A DNA stretch of 12,111 nt from the NCBI GenBank assembly GCA_947475855.1, contig CANJPN010000151.1, positions 1 through 12,111 of the forward strand, written 5' to 3'. The notes under the pieces were generated by a model. It worked only from the letters and a program-made list of their open reading frames with translations, ran no database searches and was not told the origin of the DNA. Of this stretch, positions 6,086 to 12,111 are shown piece by piece (positions within the stretch are counted from its first letter, which is position 1; every line of letters starts with the position of its first letter). The stretch is from Bradyrhizobiaceae bacterium (GTDB lineage Bacteria; Pseudomonadota; Alphaproteobacteria; Rhizobiales; Hyphomicrobiaceae). Made by a program: the position numbers and the translations under genes.

Positions 6086-7660
6086 ATGTCCGACGGCAGC
6101 TCCGAACGCGCGTCCGTGCGCGCGCCAGTCTATGGCAATCGCTTCATGTCGGTAACTGGGCACTCGGCCTCGACGTTGGCGGCGGTCGACGTGCACAAAC
6201 GTGGAGGTAACATCATTGACGCCGCCATTGCTGCGTCCGCGACTCTTGCCGTCGCGGTCGGTCAGGCCACGACTATTGGCGGTGATTGCTTCGTCCTTTA
6301 TCATGAGGCTGCATCCGGCAAGCTGCATGCCTTGAATGCATCAGGCGTTGCGCCTGCCGCAGCAACCCCGGACAAGTTCAAGGACGGAATGAAGGTCCAC
6401 GGCCCGATGGCCGCATGTGTGCCGGGCCTCGTCCGCGCCTGGGAAACGCTGCATAAGCGCTTTGCCACGAAGCCGTGGGGCGAACTGCTCGCAGATTCGA
6501 TCGAGGTCGCCTCCGGACATCCCGTCTCCTATATCCTGGGCTCGCGCCTGCCTGAGGACTCGCCTGATCTGGCCAAGGATCCTGGGTGTGCCGGCGTCTT
6601 CTTGCCCGGTGGAAATTACCTTCCGCTCGGTGCGACGCTGCATCAGCCCGCGCTCGCCGCCACGCTGAAGCGCATCGCCAAAGGCGGTGCCGACGAGTTC
6701 TATAAGGGCGAAACCGCCCGCCACATTGCCAAGGCTCACGCCAACGCTGGTGGCCTGATGACGGAAGCCGATCTTGCGGGTTACGCTCCGATGTGGGTCG
6801 ATCCGGTGTCGACGGACTACCGCGGCCACCGCGTCTCCGTATTGCCCCCGAATTCCTGTAGCGCGCTGCTGTTGATGCAGCTCGACGGCCTCTCGGCAGT
6901 GTCGAGCGACGAGCTTGCCGCCGATCCCGTCCGCCGCATGGCCTACCAGATGAGCGCGATGAAAGCCGCGTTCGAGCATGGCCAGGGTCTCGTCTTCGAT
7001 CCTTCGCTGGATCCTGATGCCTCCGCAAAAATGCTCGCCCCGGAAATGAAGGCCCGCATGAAGGCTGCGGTGCGCGCGATCTCCGCGCAGGGCAGTGTTC
7101 CCGGTAGTGGCGGCACCGCATGCGTTCTGATCGCAGACAACGCCGGAAACATGATCTGCATAGTGCAGAGCATCTACAATGTCTTCGGCTCGATGTTCAT
7201 GGACCCGGCGACGGGCATTCTGTTCAACAATCGCATGCAGGACTTCGACCACCGTCCGGGCCAGCCCGGCAGCGTCGGCCCGGGCCGCCGGCCGTTCCAC
7301 ACGCTGTGTCCGATCATGGTGCACAAGGACGGCCGTCCTCGTTTCGCACTGGCCTCCCCGGGCGGGATAAGCCAGACGCTTACCGGCGCGCAGATGATGT
7401 TTGAGCTGCTGGATCGCGGCAGCGATGTCTCCGCTGCCGTCGAAGCCCCGCGCTGGTGCAATCGCAAGGGCGGTGACTTCCTGATCGAACCGTTCTTCCC
7501 AGCGAGTATGCCTGAACAGTTGGCTCGATACGGCCACAAAGCGCGGCGCGGTGGTGACCCATATTTCTTTGGCTCGGCCAAGTGCATCGAGTGGCTCGAC
7601 AATGGCAATCTCGCTGGCGCGGGCGATCATCGCCGTGAGGCTTTCGTCGCGGGCGTTTGA
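6086..7660 (+). CDS. Gamma-glutamyltransferase-family Ntn hydrolase (cytoplasmic type)
   Basis: This 524-residue protein has the full proenzyme length of the family. The self-cleavage site and nucleophile are in GSGGTACVLIADNAGNM: Thr344 sits seven residues before the conserved Asp, as Thr391 does in E. coli GGT, so a large and a small subunit are predicted. Other family segments are GGNIIDAAIAAS, IGGDCFVLYH, GILFNNRMQDFD and ASPGGISQT. The substrate-carboxylate Arg of true GGTs (REMAP in E. coli) is replaced: here LNASGVAPAAAT has Ser86. There is no signal peptide, whereas classical GGT is periplasmic. Both facts argue for a GGT-like amidohydrolase (compare HpxW-type enzymes) rather than glutathione breakdown. 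The ATG at 6086 has AAGGA eight bases upstream and sits 28 bp after the Bug gene; the in-frame GTG at 6026 overlaps that gene and is rejected. It ends at a large hairpin. Confidence 0.9.
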   Translation: MSDGSSERASVRAPVYGNRFMSVTGHSASTLAAVDVHKRGGNIIDAAIAASATLAVAVGQATTIGGDCFVLYHEAASGKLHALNASGVAPAAATPDKFKDGMKVHGPMAACVPGLVRAWETLHKRFATKPWGELLADSIEVASGHPVSYILGSRLPEDSPDLAKDPGCAGVFLPGGNYLPLGATLHQPALAATLKRIAKGGADEFYKGETARHIAKAHANAGGLMTEADLAGYAPMWVDPVSTDYRGHRVSVLPPNSCSALLLMQLDGLSAVSSDELAADPVRRMAYQMSAMKAAFEHGQGLVFDPSLDPDASAKMLAPEMKARMKAAVRAISAQGSVPGSGGTACVLIADNAGNMICIVQSIYNVFGSMFMDPATGILFNNRMQDFDHRPGQPGSVGPGRRPFHTLCPIMVHKDGRPRFALASPGGISQTLTGAQMMFELLDRGSDVSAAVEAPRWCNRKGGDFLIEPFFPASMPEQLARYGHKARRGGDPYFFGSAKCIEWLDNGNLAGAGDHRREAFVAGV

Positions 7661-7687
7661 TCTGGTCGCGAAGGCAGGATGAATGGA

Positions 7688-7740
7688 GCAGTATCCGATC
7701 GTGCGCGATCGCCGGAGGCGATCGAATGATCGGATGATGC
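7688..7740. terminator. Nested hairpin between convergent genes (putative bidirectional terminator)
   Basis: Inner stem CGATCGCC (7706-7713), loop GGA, GGCGATCG (7717-7724). Outer stem ATCCGATC (7693-7700) pairs exactly with GATCGGAT (7728-7735), with unpaired GTGCG and AAT between the stems; GCA (7688-7690) and TGC (7738-7740) can extend it across a two-base internal loop. It fills the 81-bp gap between the hydrolase stop and the TPR gene stop and would fold in transcripts from either side. It lacks a T run. Its end (GATGCTCTAG) resembles dispersed intergenic palindromes seen in Bradyrhizobium-type genomes; this is recollection, not a search result. Confidence 0.6.
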
Positions 7741-7741
7741 T

Positions 7742-8461
7742 CTAGCGTGGAGCCGGTGCTCGCCGCCGCATCGCCGTGATTCGTAACGCGTCCGCGCTGC
7801 GGCCCGCTTCGTCGTAAAGCGATGATAGCAGTCGCAATGTGGCGGCGTCGGAATATCTGGATGCGACAGCATTCTCCAGCAGCGCCATCGCGGATGCATG
7901 TCGCCCAAGCTCGCGATAGATCTGCGCCGTCAGCACCGCCGAGCGTGAGCTGGGATCGGCGCTGTGAGCAGTCTCGCAATCGGCCAGCGCTTCCAGGTAG
8001 CGCTTCGTCTCCATGCGCACAGCGCACCTGGCCTGGAACGCCGCCGGATGGGGCTCCAGCTCGATCGCCCCGGCCAGTTCCCGTTCAGCATCCGCAAAAC
8101 GGCCAAGCTGCACATATGTCTCCCCGATCATCCGCGCGAGCCATGGATCGGCTGGCGACATCGCCCTAGCCGCAACGAGATCTGCCGCTGCCCGCTCGCC
8201 TTCTTGCGCGTAGCCGTAAGCCGTGGCGCGGTGAACCAACAGTTCTGCTCGCCGTTGCGCGCTGAGTTCGCCATTGCCAAGCTCGAGGTTGCAGGCACGG
8301 ATCGCACGCCTTGCAGCCGCAGGATTATCATTGGCGGCGAGCGCGCTCCGGCAGTCGGGGCGTGAATTGGCTTCGCCCGCGAAGGCAGTCGACGCACTGA
8401 GCAAAATCCATGCTGTCAATGCGACAACCGCGATCAATCTGGAGAGGATGCGCCAAGTCAT
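7742..8461 (-). CDS. Exported tetratricopeptide-repeat protein of unknown function
   Basis: This 239-residue protein starts with a Sec signal peptide: Arg4 and Arg8, a hydrophobic core, and STAFA-G with likely cleavage after Ala28. The mature part is helical with TPR-like units, for example LVHRATAYGYAQEGERAAAD, PWLARMIGETYVQLGRFADA, and AQIYRELGRHASAMALLENA, with the spaced Ala/Gly/Tyr pattern of the repeat. Four cysteines lie in the mature protein (including RPDC, RACN and ADCE). TPR domains mediate protein contacts, so a periplasmic scaffold role is plausible but no partner is evident. It is transcribed against the hydrolase upstream and divergently from the ABC operon, so it is probably a separate unit unrelated to the catabolic genes. 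A candidate promoter lies at 8503-8532. Confidence 0.82.
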   Translation of the reverse strand: MTWRILSRLIAVVALTAWILLSASTAFAGEANSRPDCRSALAANDNPAAARRAIRACNLELGNGELSAQRRAELLVHRATAYGYAQEGERAAADLVAARAMSPADPWLARMIGETYVQLGRFADAERELAGAIELEPHPAAFQARCAVRMETKRYLEALADCETAHSADPSSRSAVLTAQIYRELGRHASAMALLENAVASRYSDAATLRLLSSLYDEAGRSADALRITAMRRRAPAPR

Positions 8462-8502
8462 GTACTTTTGGCTTTCGCCAGGCAGAGCAGTTCAAGCAGT
8501 TG

Positions 8503-8532
8503 ATTATGGCTCGCCGTCGCAGCCCGGAGCAA
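8503..8532 (-). promoter_or_regulatory. Candidate sigma70-type promoter for the TPR gene
   Basis: Read on the minus strand: TTGCTC (8532-8527), an 18-bp spacer, then CATAAT (8508-8503), which matches five of six bases of TATAAT. The -35 matches only the first three consensus bases. It would start transcription about 35 bp before the TPR gene ATG. Confidence 0.35.
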
Positions 8533-8540
8533 ATTTTCCA

Positions 8541-8567
8541 GGCAGCTGCCCGAGTTTGCAGCGCAAA
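8541..8567. promoter_or_regulatory. Palindromes in the TPR/ABC-operon divergent region
   Basis: GGCAGCTGCC (8541-8550) is a perfect 10-bp palindrome. Four bases on, TTTGC-N3-GCAAA (8555-8567) is a 13-bp inverted repeat using the same TTGC/GCAA half-site found upstream of the VOC gene. They lie 78-104 bp upstream of the ABC operon ATG, a typical position for an activator site. The regulator is unknown. Confidence 0.35.
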
Positions 8568-8612
8568 CCGGCACTGGACACGGAAAGCGAGGTACGAAAC
8601 AATCGCCGATAT

Positions 8613-8622
8613 GCCAATTGGC
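8613..8622. promoter_or_regulatory. Palindrome GCCAATTGGC close to the ABC operon start
   Basis: A perfect 10-bp palindrome ends 22 bp before the ATG at 8645 and 10 bp before the GGGAG ribosome-binding site (8633-8637). Bound protein here would block transcription or early elongation. A 10-bp palindrome can also occur by chance. Confidence 0.25.
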
Positions 8623-8644
8623 GCAAAACCTCGGGAGCTCTGAC

Positions 8645-9709
8645 ATGATCATTCGCCGTATCGATCGCCGTAAGGTGCTGGGGGGTGCCGCTGCCATTGG
8701 TGCAATGTCGACTTTCCCAGCGCCGTTTGTTTCCGCACAGGAGCCCAAGGCCAAGATTCGACTTGGCGTCGTTCCGCTGGTCTCATCGGGACCGATCTTC
8801 CTGGCCCAGGCACGCGGTTTTTTCGACAAGGTCAACCTCGAGGTCGACGCGCGCACCTTCGCCGATGGCGCACTCGCAATACCAGCGCTCGTTGCCGGTG
8901 AGCTGGACGCCACGGTTTCGACCGCCAACGCTGGCCTGTTTAATACGGTAGCGCGTGGTGCGCCATTCCGCCTGACGGTCGATCGTGGCGTCGAGAAGCC
9001 GGGCTCCGGCACAATGCAACTTGTCGTCAGCAACGACATGTACAAGGCCGGTGTAACGAGCATCACGAAGTTCGCGATGCTCAAGGACAAGCGCGCTTTG
9101 CTTCAAGCCGTCGGCGGTGTCGATCACTACTTGATCGGCATATCGTTGGAGAAGGCAGGCCTCAATCCGCTGACCGACATCAACTGGCAGCCCGGTCTGA
9201 CTTATCCTGACATCGTCAAGGCGATGGGGGTCGGCCAGTGCGACGTGGCCCAGATCCCGGTGCCGCTCGGCTTGATCGCGGAGCGCAACAATGCCGGTAA
9301 GATGATCGAGGCTGGCTACGACGTCGATCCCAACATGCAGCTGGCGGGCTGGGCCATGCCTGTAACTTTCCTCAAGGCCAATATGTCGGCCGCGATCAGG
9401 TTCGCCATGGTGCACACGCATGCGGCGCGGCTTTACAACAAGGCTGCCGCTGAGAAGGACCCGGCCGTCATCAAGATCATTCATGATGCCACGAAAGTTC
9501 CCGAGGCGCTGATAACGGCGGCAGCTCCGCGTTGGACCTGGTTCAACGAGGACGGCTCGATCGATACCGCCTCGGTTATGAAGCAGGGCCGCTTCTGGCA
9601 GAAGATGAAGCTCGCCCCTGCCGGCGACTTCAAGGAAGATCAGATCTTCGATCTCACCCCGGCACGCGAGGCGGCCAAGCGCCTCGCCGAGAAGAATCCC
9701 TTCATCTGA
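8645..9709 (+). CDS. NitT/TauT-type ABC transporter substrate-binding protein, likely Tat-exported
   Basis: This 354-residue periplasmic binding protein belongs to the NMT1/SsuA/TauA-like group. The leader has a twin-arginine pattern, IDRRKVLGG (Arg8-Arg9), then an Ala-rich stretch and PFVSA-Q (cleavage after Ala31), so Tat export is likely. The mature part opens with KIRLGVVPLVSSGPIFLAQARGFF, followed by a typical VAGELDATVSTANAGLFN ligand-site segment. Relatives bind nitrate, sulfonates, taurine, thiamine precursors or aromatic acids; the ligand here is unknown. The start is well fixed by GGGAG (8633-8637) seven bases before the ATG; an in-frame codon at 8618 would place residues ahead of the leader. 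It is the first gene of a four-gene operon, 27 bp before the ATPase gene. Confidence 0.9.
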   Translation: MIIRRIDRRKVLGGAAAIGAMSTFPAPFVSAQEPKAKIRLGVVPLVSSGPIFLAQARGFFDKVNLEVDARTFADGALAIPALVAGELDATVSTANAGLFNTVARGAPFRLTVDRGVEKPGSGTMQLVVSNDMYKAGVTSITKFAMLKDKRALLQAVGGVDHYLIGISLEKAGLNPLTDINWQPGLTYPDIVKAMGVGQCDVAQIPVPLGLIAERNNAGKMIEAGYDVDPNMQLAGWAMPVTFLKANMSAAIRFAMVHTHAARLYNKAAAEKDPAVIKIIHDATKVPEALITAAAPRWTWFNEDGSIDTASVMKQGRFWQKMKLAPAGDFKEDQIFDLTPAREAAKRLAEKNPFI

Positions 9710-9736
9710 TCATCAGATCGCGAGTTGGACAACGAG

Positions 9737-10576
9737 ATGAAGGCCGCCGTTTCGTCTGGGCAAGCGCCCGGAACAGCAAGTACTATGACTGCAGTTGTCG
9801 CCAAGGATCTGGGCCTTGCTTGGGCCATCAGGCAAGGCACGCCCGTCGTTGCACTCGAAGGCGTGAGTTGCGCTTTCGCGCCAGGCGAGGTGACGGCGAT
9901 CATCGGCCCGTCCGGCTGCGGCAAGAGCACCTTGCTGCAGATCGTGCGAGGATTCCTGGAGCCGAGCACGGGAAGCATCGCCTACTTGGGTCCCGACGGC
10001 AGCGCGGGAGCAGCGCCGTCGATGGCGACAGTCTGGCAGTCCTTCAATCTTTTCCCTTGGCTGACAGTCGAGGAGAACGTCGGCTTCGGCCTCGAGCTTG
10101 CCGGTGTTGCGAAGCCAGACCGGCAGCTTCGAGTGCGAGAGGCGTTGGCGGCCGTCGATCTTGCTGGCTTCGAGAGCAAGCTTCCGCGCCAGCTCTCGGG
10201 CGGTATGCGACAGCGTGTCGGTCTGGCCCGCGCGCTCGTCATGAATCCAGATGTGCTGTTGCTGGACGAACCCTTCGGCGCACTCGATGCGCAGACACGT
10301 CTGGTGCTGCAGGAGCAGCTCGCCCGCCTCGTCGAAAGCACGCGCAAGACGGCGATCCTTGTCACCCATTCGATAGAGGAAGCTATCCTGCTCGCAGATA
10401 AGGTGCTGGTGATGACCGCTCGTCCTGGCCGGATCGCAGCGGAGATCGCGGTCGATATCCCCCGTCCGCGCGGGCATGCCACAACAGGTCGTGCCGAGTA
10501 TGTGGCGCTGTTCGAACAGATCTACGGACTGCTGCGTGACGAGGTCGAGCGCGCCATGCGCAGCGAAGGAAATTGA
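9737..10576 (+). CDS. ABC transporter ATP-binding protein, SsuB/TauB-like
   Basis: This 279-residue ATPase has every expected motif: Walker A GPSGCGKST (57-65), Q-loop VWQSFNLFPWLT, signature LSGGMRQR (153-160), Walker B LLLDEP (Asp177, Glu178), D-loop GALD and the H-loop VTH (His211). It drives import through the permease encoded next. An in-frame TTG lies 12 bases upstream and another ATG lies at 9785; residues before about 20 are Ala/Ser/Gly-rich and not conserved-looking, so the start could be either ATG. Its stop overlaps no gene but is only 2 bp from the permease ATG, consistent with coupled translation. Confidence 0.93.
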   Translation: MKAAVSSGQAPGTASTMTAVVAKDLGLAWAIRQGTPVVALEGVSCAFAPGEVTAIIGPSGCGKSTLLQIVRGFLEPSTGSIAYLGPDGSAGAAPSMATVWQSFNLFPWLTVEENVGFGLELAGVAKPDRQLRVREALAAVDLAGFESKLPRQLSGGMRQRVGLARALVMNPDVLLLDEPFGALDAQTRLVLQEQLARLVESTRKTAILVTHSIEEAILLADKVLVMTARPGRIAAEIAVDIPRPRGHATTGRAEYVALFEQIYGLLRDEVERAMRSEGN

Positions 10577-10578
10577 CC

Positions 10579-11409
10579 ATGGCGGACGGCACGCTGGAAC
10601 GCGCCGCGAGGGCGGAGAACGCGGCAAGCAGCGCCCCGATGCGGCTTGCCGGCACCGGACCGAAGGACGCCCGCTGGATGGGCTGGGTTGCGGTCGCGGT
10701 GGTGCTCGGCCTTTGGGAGCTCGGCTGCTGGCTCGGCAATATCAACTCGCTCTATTTGCCCAGGCCTTCCCAGATTGTCGCCTCGATGGTGAAGCTTTTC
10801 GTCGCTGAGAACCTCGTGCTCGACCTCGGTTGGACGCTGTGGCGCATCTTCGCAGGCTGTGCGATCGGTGTCGTCGCCGGCATTCTCATGGGGGTCTGGA
10901 TGGCGACTTCTCCACGGGTCGCAGCGATCGCCGACGTGTTCATCGCAGCGCTTTATCCGTTGCCCAAGGTGACGCTGATCCCGCTACTGGTGATTTGGCT
11001 CGGCACAGGTGGGCCATTCATGCTGACGATCAGCGCGCTCGGCGCGTTCTTCCCCGTGGTGATCAATACGCTGCTTGGCGTTCGCCAATGCGATCCTGGC
11101 CTCGTTCTAGCTGCGCGTGACCTCGGCGCCAATCAGCGCCAGATCGTCCGCCGCGTGTTGATCCCGAGCGCGGTTCCCTCGATCTTTGCAGGTGTCCGGC
11201 TCGGCCTCGGCGTCTCGATCATCCTCGTTGTCGCCGCTGAAATGGTCGTCGGTCGCACAGGGCTCGGTGCCCGCCTGTTTCTCGCCGGCCAGGTGCTCAA
11301 CACCGAGGACGTCTTCGCCGTGCTGGTCGTGCTGGCCACGCTTGGCATCGTCGTAACCAAGTTGCAGGATATGGTCGATGAGCGCTTGGCGCGCTGGCGG
11401 CCGAACTAG
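10579..11409 (+). CDS. ABC transporter permease, SsuC/TauC-like
   Basis: This 276-residue inner-membrane protein is of the BPD_transp_1 type, with about six hydrophobic segments, the first near WMGWVAVAVVLGLWELGCWL. The cytoplasmic EAA loop that contacts the ATPase reads AARDLGANQRQIVRRVLIPS (178-197), followed by AVPSIFAGVRLGLG. LYLPRPSQIVASM near the N-terminus is typical of sulfonate/taurine/nitrate-type permeases. The ATG at 10579 has AAGGA (10566-10570) eight bases upstream. The gene lies between the ATPase (2-bp gap) and the RidA-family gene (26-bp gap). One permease gene implies a homodimeric channel. Confidence 0.93.
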   Translation: MADGTLERAARAENAASSAPMRLAGTGPKDARWMGWVAVAVVLGLWELGCWLGNINSLYLPRPSQIVASMVKLFVAENLVLDLGWTLWRIFAGCAIGVVAGILMGVWMATSPRVAAIADVFIAALYPLPKVTLIPLLVIWLGTGGPFMLTISALGAFFPVVINTLLGVRQCDPGLVLAARDLGANQRQIVRRVLIPSAVPSIFAGVRLGLGVSIILVVAAEMVVGRTGLGARLFLAGQVLNTEDVFAVLVVLATLGIVVTKLQDMVDERLARWRPN

Positions 11410-11435
11410 TCACGTCCCATAGAAGGAAGCATGCC

Positions 11436-11864
11436 ATGTCCCACAAGCTCGAGGTCGTTCAGCCCAAGCCCGAAGAAAGCCACCGGATGCCGTATGCCCC
11501 GGCGGTCAAGATCGTCGGCGCGTGCGATTTGATGTTCGTGTCCGGTGCGACGGCATCGCCGCTGTATCACGACCATCCCCACATCGAGAACCAGCACGAT
11601 CATCCGTGCCCGATCGAGGAGCAGACGCGCCGCGCGATGGACAGCCTCAAGATGTGCCTCGACAAGGAAGGCGCCTCTTGGAAGGACGTGGTCAAGGTCA
11701 CGAAGTATCTCACGGACATCCGCGACTTCGACGGCCTTCACAAGGTCATGAACGCTTACTTCGGCGAATGGCACCCGGCCTCGACGACCATCTGCGTCAA
11801 CCAGCTCTCGTCCCCCGGCGCCCGGATCGAGATCGACCTCGTCGTGGCATTGCCGCGCAAATAA
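11436..11864 (+). CDS. RidA/YjgF/UK114-family protein with a histidine-rich insertion
   Basis: This 142-residue protein has the RidA fold signature: FVSGATAS (34-41), EEQTRRAMDSLKMCLDKEG, VVKVTKYLTDIRDF and the closing ARIEIDLVVALP strand. RidA trimers hydrolyse reactive imines/enamines, and catabolic relatives include 2-aminomuconate deaminases. The key Arg105 of E. coli RidA (PAR) is Ser116 here (PAST), while the Glu120 equivalent is kept (Glu132), so classical imine deaminase activity is doubtful. A loop at residues 44-58 has five histidines (45, 47, 49, 54, 56) plus Cys58 and might bind metal. AAGGA lies eight bases before the ATG. Being last in the ABC operon (26-bp gap), it probably acts on the imported compound or a product of it. 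It is cytoplasmic, with no leader. Confidence 0.9.
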   Translation: MSHKLEVVQPKPEESHRMPYAPAVKIVGACDLMFVSGATASPLYHDHPHIENQHDHPCPIEEQTRRAMDSLKMCLDKEGASWKDVVKVTKYLTDIRDFDGLHKVMNAYFGEWHPASTTICVNQLSSPGARIEIDLVVALPRK

Positions 11865-11907
11865 GAAAAGTCGCCTTGCCGCGGAAGTAGCGCTCAGTAT
11901 CAGGGAA

Positions 11908-11923
11908 ACGGGAGAGTTCCCGT
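11908..11923 (+). terminator. Short hairpin after the RidA-family gene (weak terminator candidate)
   Basis: ACGGGA (11908-11913), loop GAGT, TCCCGT (11918-11923) form a perfect 6-bp stem 43 bp after the stop codon that closes the four-gene operon. No T run follows, so its terminator role is uncertain. Confidence 0.35.
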
Positions 11924-11941
11924 CACCACCCACAAACCCTC

Positions 11942-11961
11942 ATGGCCGCGAAGGCGGCCAT
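11942..11961. repeat. Perfect inverted repeat with 4-base loop
   Basis: ATGGCCGC (11942-11949), loop GAAG, GCGGCCAT (11954-11961) form an 8-bp GC-rich stem. Lying in the operon-to-tRNA gap, it may act as a transcript-end hairpin or be a copy of a dispersed intergenic palindrome; only a genome-wide search can tell. Confidence 0.45.
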
Positions 11962-12006
11962 CCACGGCTCCTCGAAATAGGCGCGCCTTGCACCGCCCCA
12001 ACCACC

Positions 12007-12036
12007 TTGTGCGGCCCCCAGCCTCCGGGCTATACG
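12007..12036 (+). promoter_or_regulatory. Candidate promoter of the tRNA-Gly gene
   Basis: TTGTGC (12007-12012), an 18-bp spacer and TATACG (12031-12036) agree with the CTTG/CTATA pattern common in alphaproteobacterial promoters, each hexamer being preceded by C. Transcription would start about 32 bp before the mature tRNA 5' end. Confidence 0.4.
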
Positions 12037-12074
12037 TTCCCCCATCGGCCCCGCCTGACTTTCCAGGGCCGTAT

Positions 12075-12111
12075 GCGGGCGTAGCATAGTGGTAATGCGG
12101 CAGCTTCCCAA
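12075..12111 (+). tRNA. tRNA-Gly, anticodon CCC (3' part outside the window)
   Basis: The first 37 bases fit a tRNA exactly: acceptor strand GCGGGCG, T8-A9, D stem GCAT (12084-12087) pairing with ATGC (12095-12098), D loop AGTGGTA, G26, anticodon 5' stem GCAGC (12100-12104), then the loop TTCCCAA with anticodon CCC at 12107-12109. This reads the GGG glycine codon. The anticodon 3' stem, T arm and acceptor 3' strand lie beyond the window edge. Confidence 0.88.

Larger units (their letters stand above)
11865..12074. other. Intergenic region between RidA-family gene and tRNA-Gly
   Basis: No convincing gene is present in these 210 bases. A minus-strand open frame crosses it into the tRNA and is rejected. 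It holds two short hairpins (11908-11923, 11942-11961) and a plausible tRNA promoter (12007-12036). Base composition shifts to C-rich tracts on the plus strand after 11980. Confidence 0.6.

Noticed and set aside
6341..7630. Minus-strand open frame of 429 codons
   Set aside because: It is fully antisense to the GGT-family gene; its composition is that of a shadow frame.
9532..10401. Plus-strand open frame of 289 codons spanning the binding protein and ATPase genes
   Set aside because: It is out of frame with two genes bearing clear motifs, Arg-rich, and crosses their boundary.
11923..12111. Minus-strand open frame of 62 codons at the right edge
   Set aside because: It overlaps the tRNA-Gly gene and its promoter and has no recognisable protein features.

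Overview
The window is GC-rich and densely coded. Protein style, the tRNA-Gly sequence, and Bug-type binding proteins next to NitT/TauT-type ABC transporters suggest an alphaproteobacterium of the Rhizobiales, most likely Bradyrhizobium-like (Nitrobacteraceae). This is an inference from sequence style. No insertion sequence, phage gene, CRISPR array or transcription-factor gene was seen.

Layout: (1) 1-1251 (+) is the 3' part of a Ser/Thr protein kinase fused to a universal stress protein domain; its 5' end lies outside the window. (2) 1272-2873 (-) is a thiamine-diphosphate enzyme of the acetolactate synthase/benzoylformate decarboxylase superfamily, convergent with the kinase. (3) A roughly 290-bp divergent control region leads to a VOC (glyoxalase/extradiol dioxygenase-fold) gene and an FAD-dependent aromatic-ring-type monooxygenase (both +), separated by a 25-bp near-perfect palindrome. 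(4) A Bug-type periplasmic binding protein and a gamma-glutamyltransferase-family Ntn hydrolase (+) form a tight pair. They end at a large nested hairpin shared with a convergent exported TPR protein (-). (5) A second divergent control region precedes a four-gene operon (+): NitT/TauT-type binding protein, ATPase, permease and a RidA-family protein. (6) The last 247 bases hold two hairpins, a likely tRNA promoter and the first 37 bases of tRNA-Gly(CCC).

Taken together, 1272-11864 looks like a small-molecule uptake and catabolism locus. Two uptake routes (Bug protein; SsuABC-like ABC system) feed soluble enzymes able in principle to hydrolyse an amide (Ntn hydrolase), hydroxylate (flavoprotein), open or rearrange a ring (VOC), process an imine/enamine-type intermediate (RidA) and cleave or condense a 2-oxo acid (ThDP enzyme). 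The substrate cannot be read from the sequence; a nitrogen-containing (amide or aromatic) carboxylate is a working guess. Several family members lack signature residues (Ntn hydrolase, RidA, flavoprotein), which points to non-textbook substrates. No regulator is encoded here, but the intergenic regions carry several inverted repeats that could be operators.
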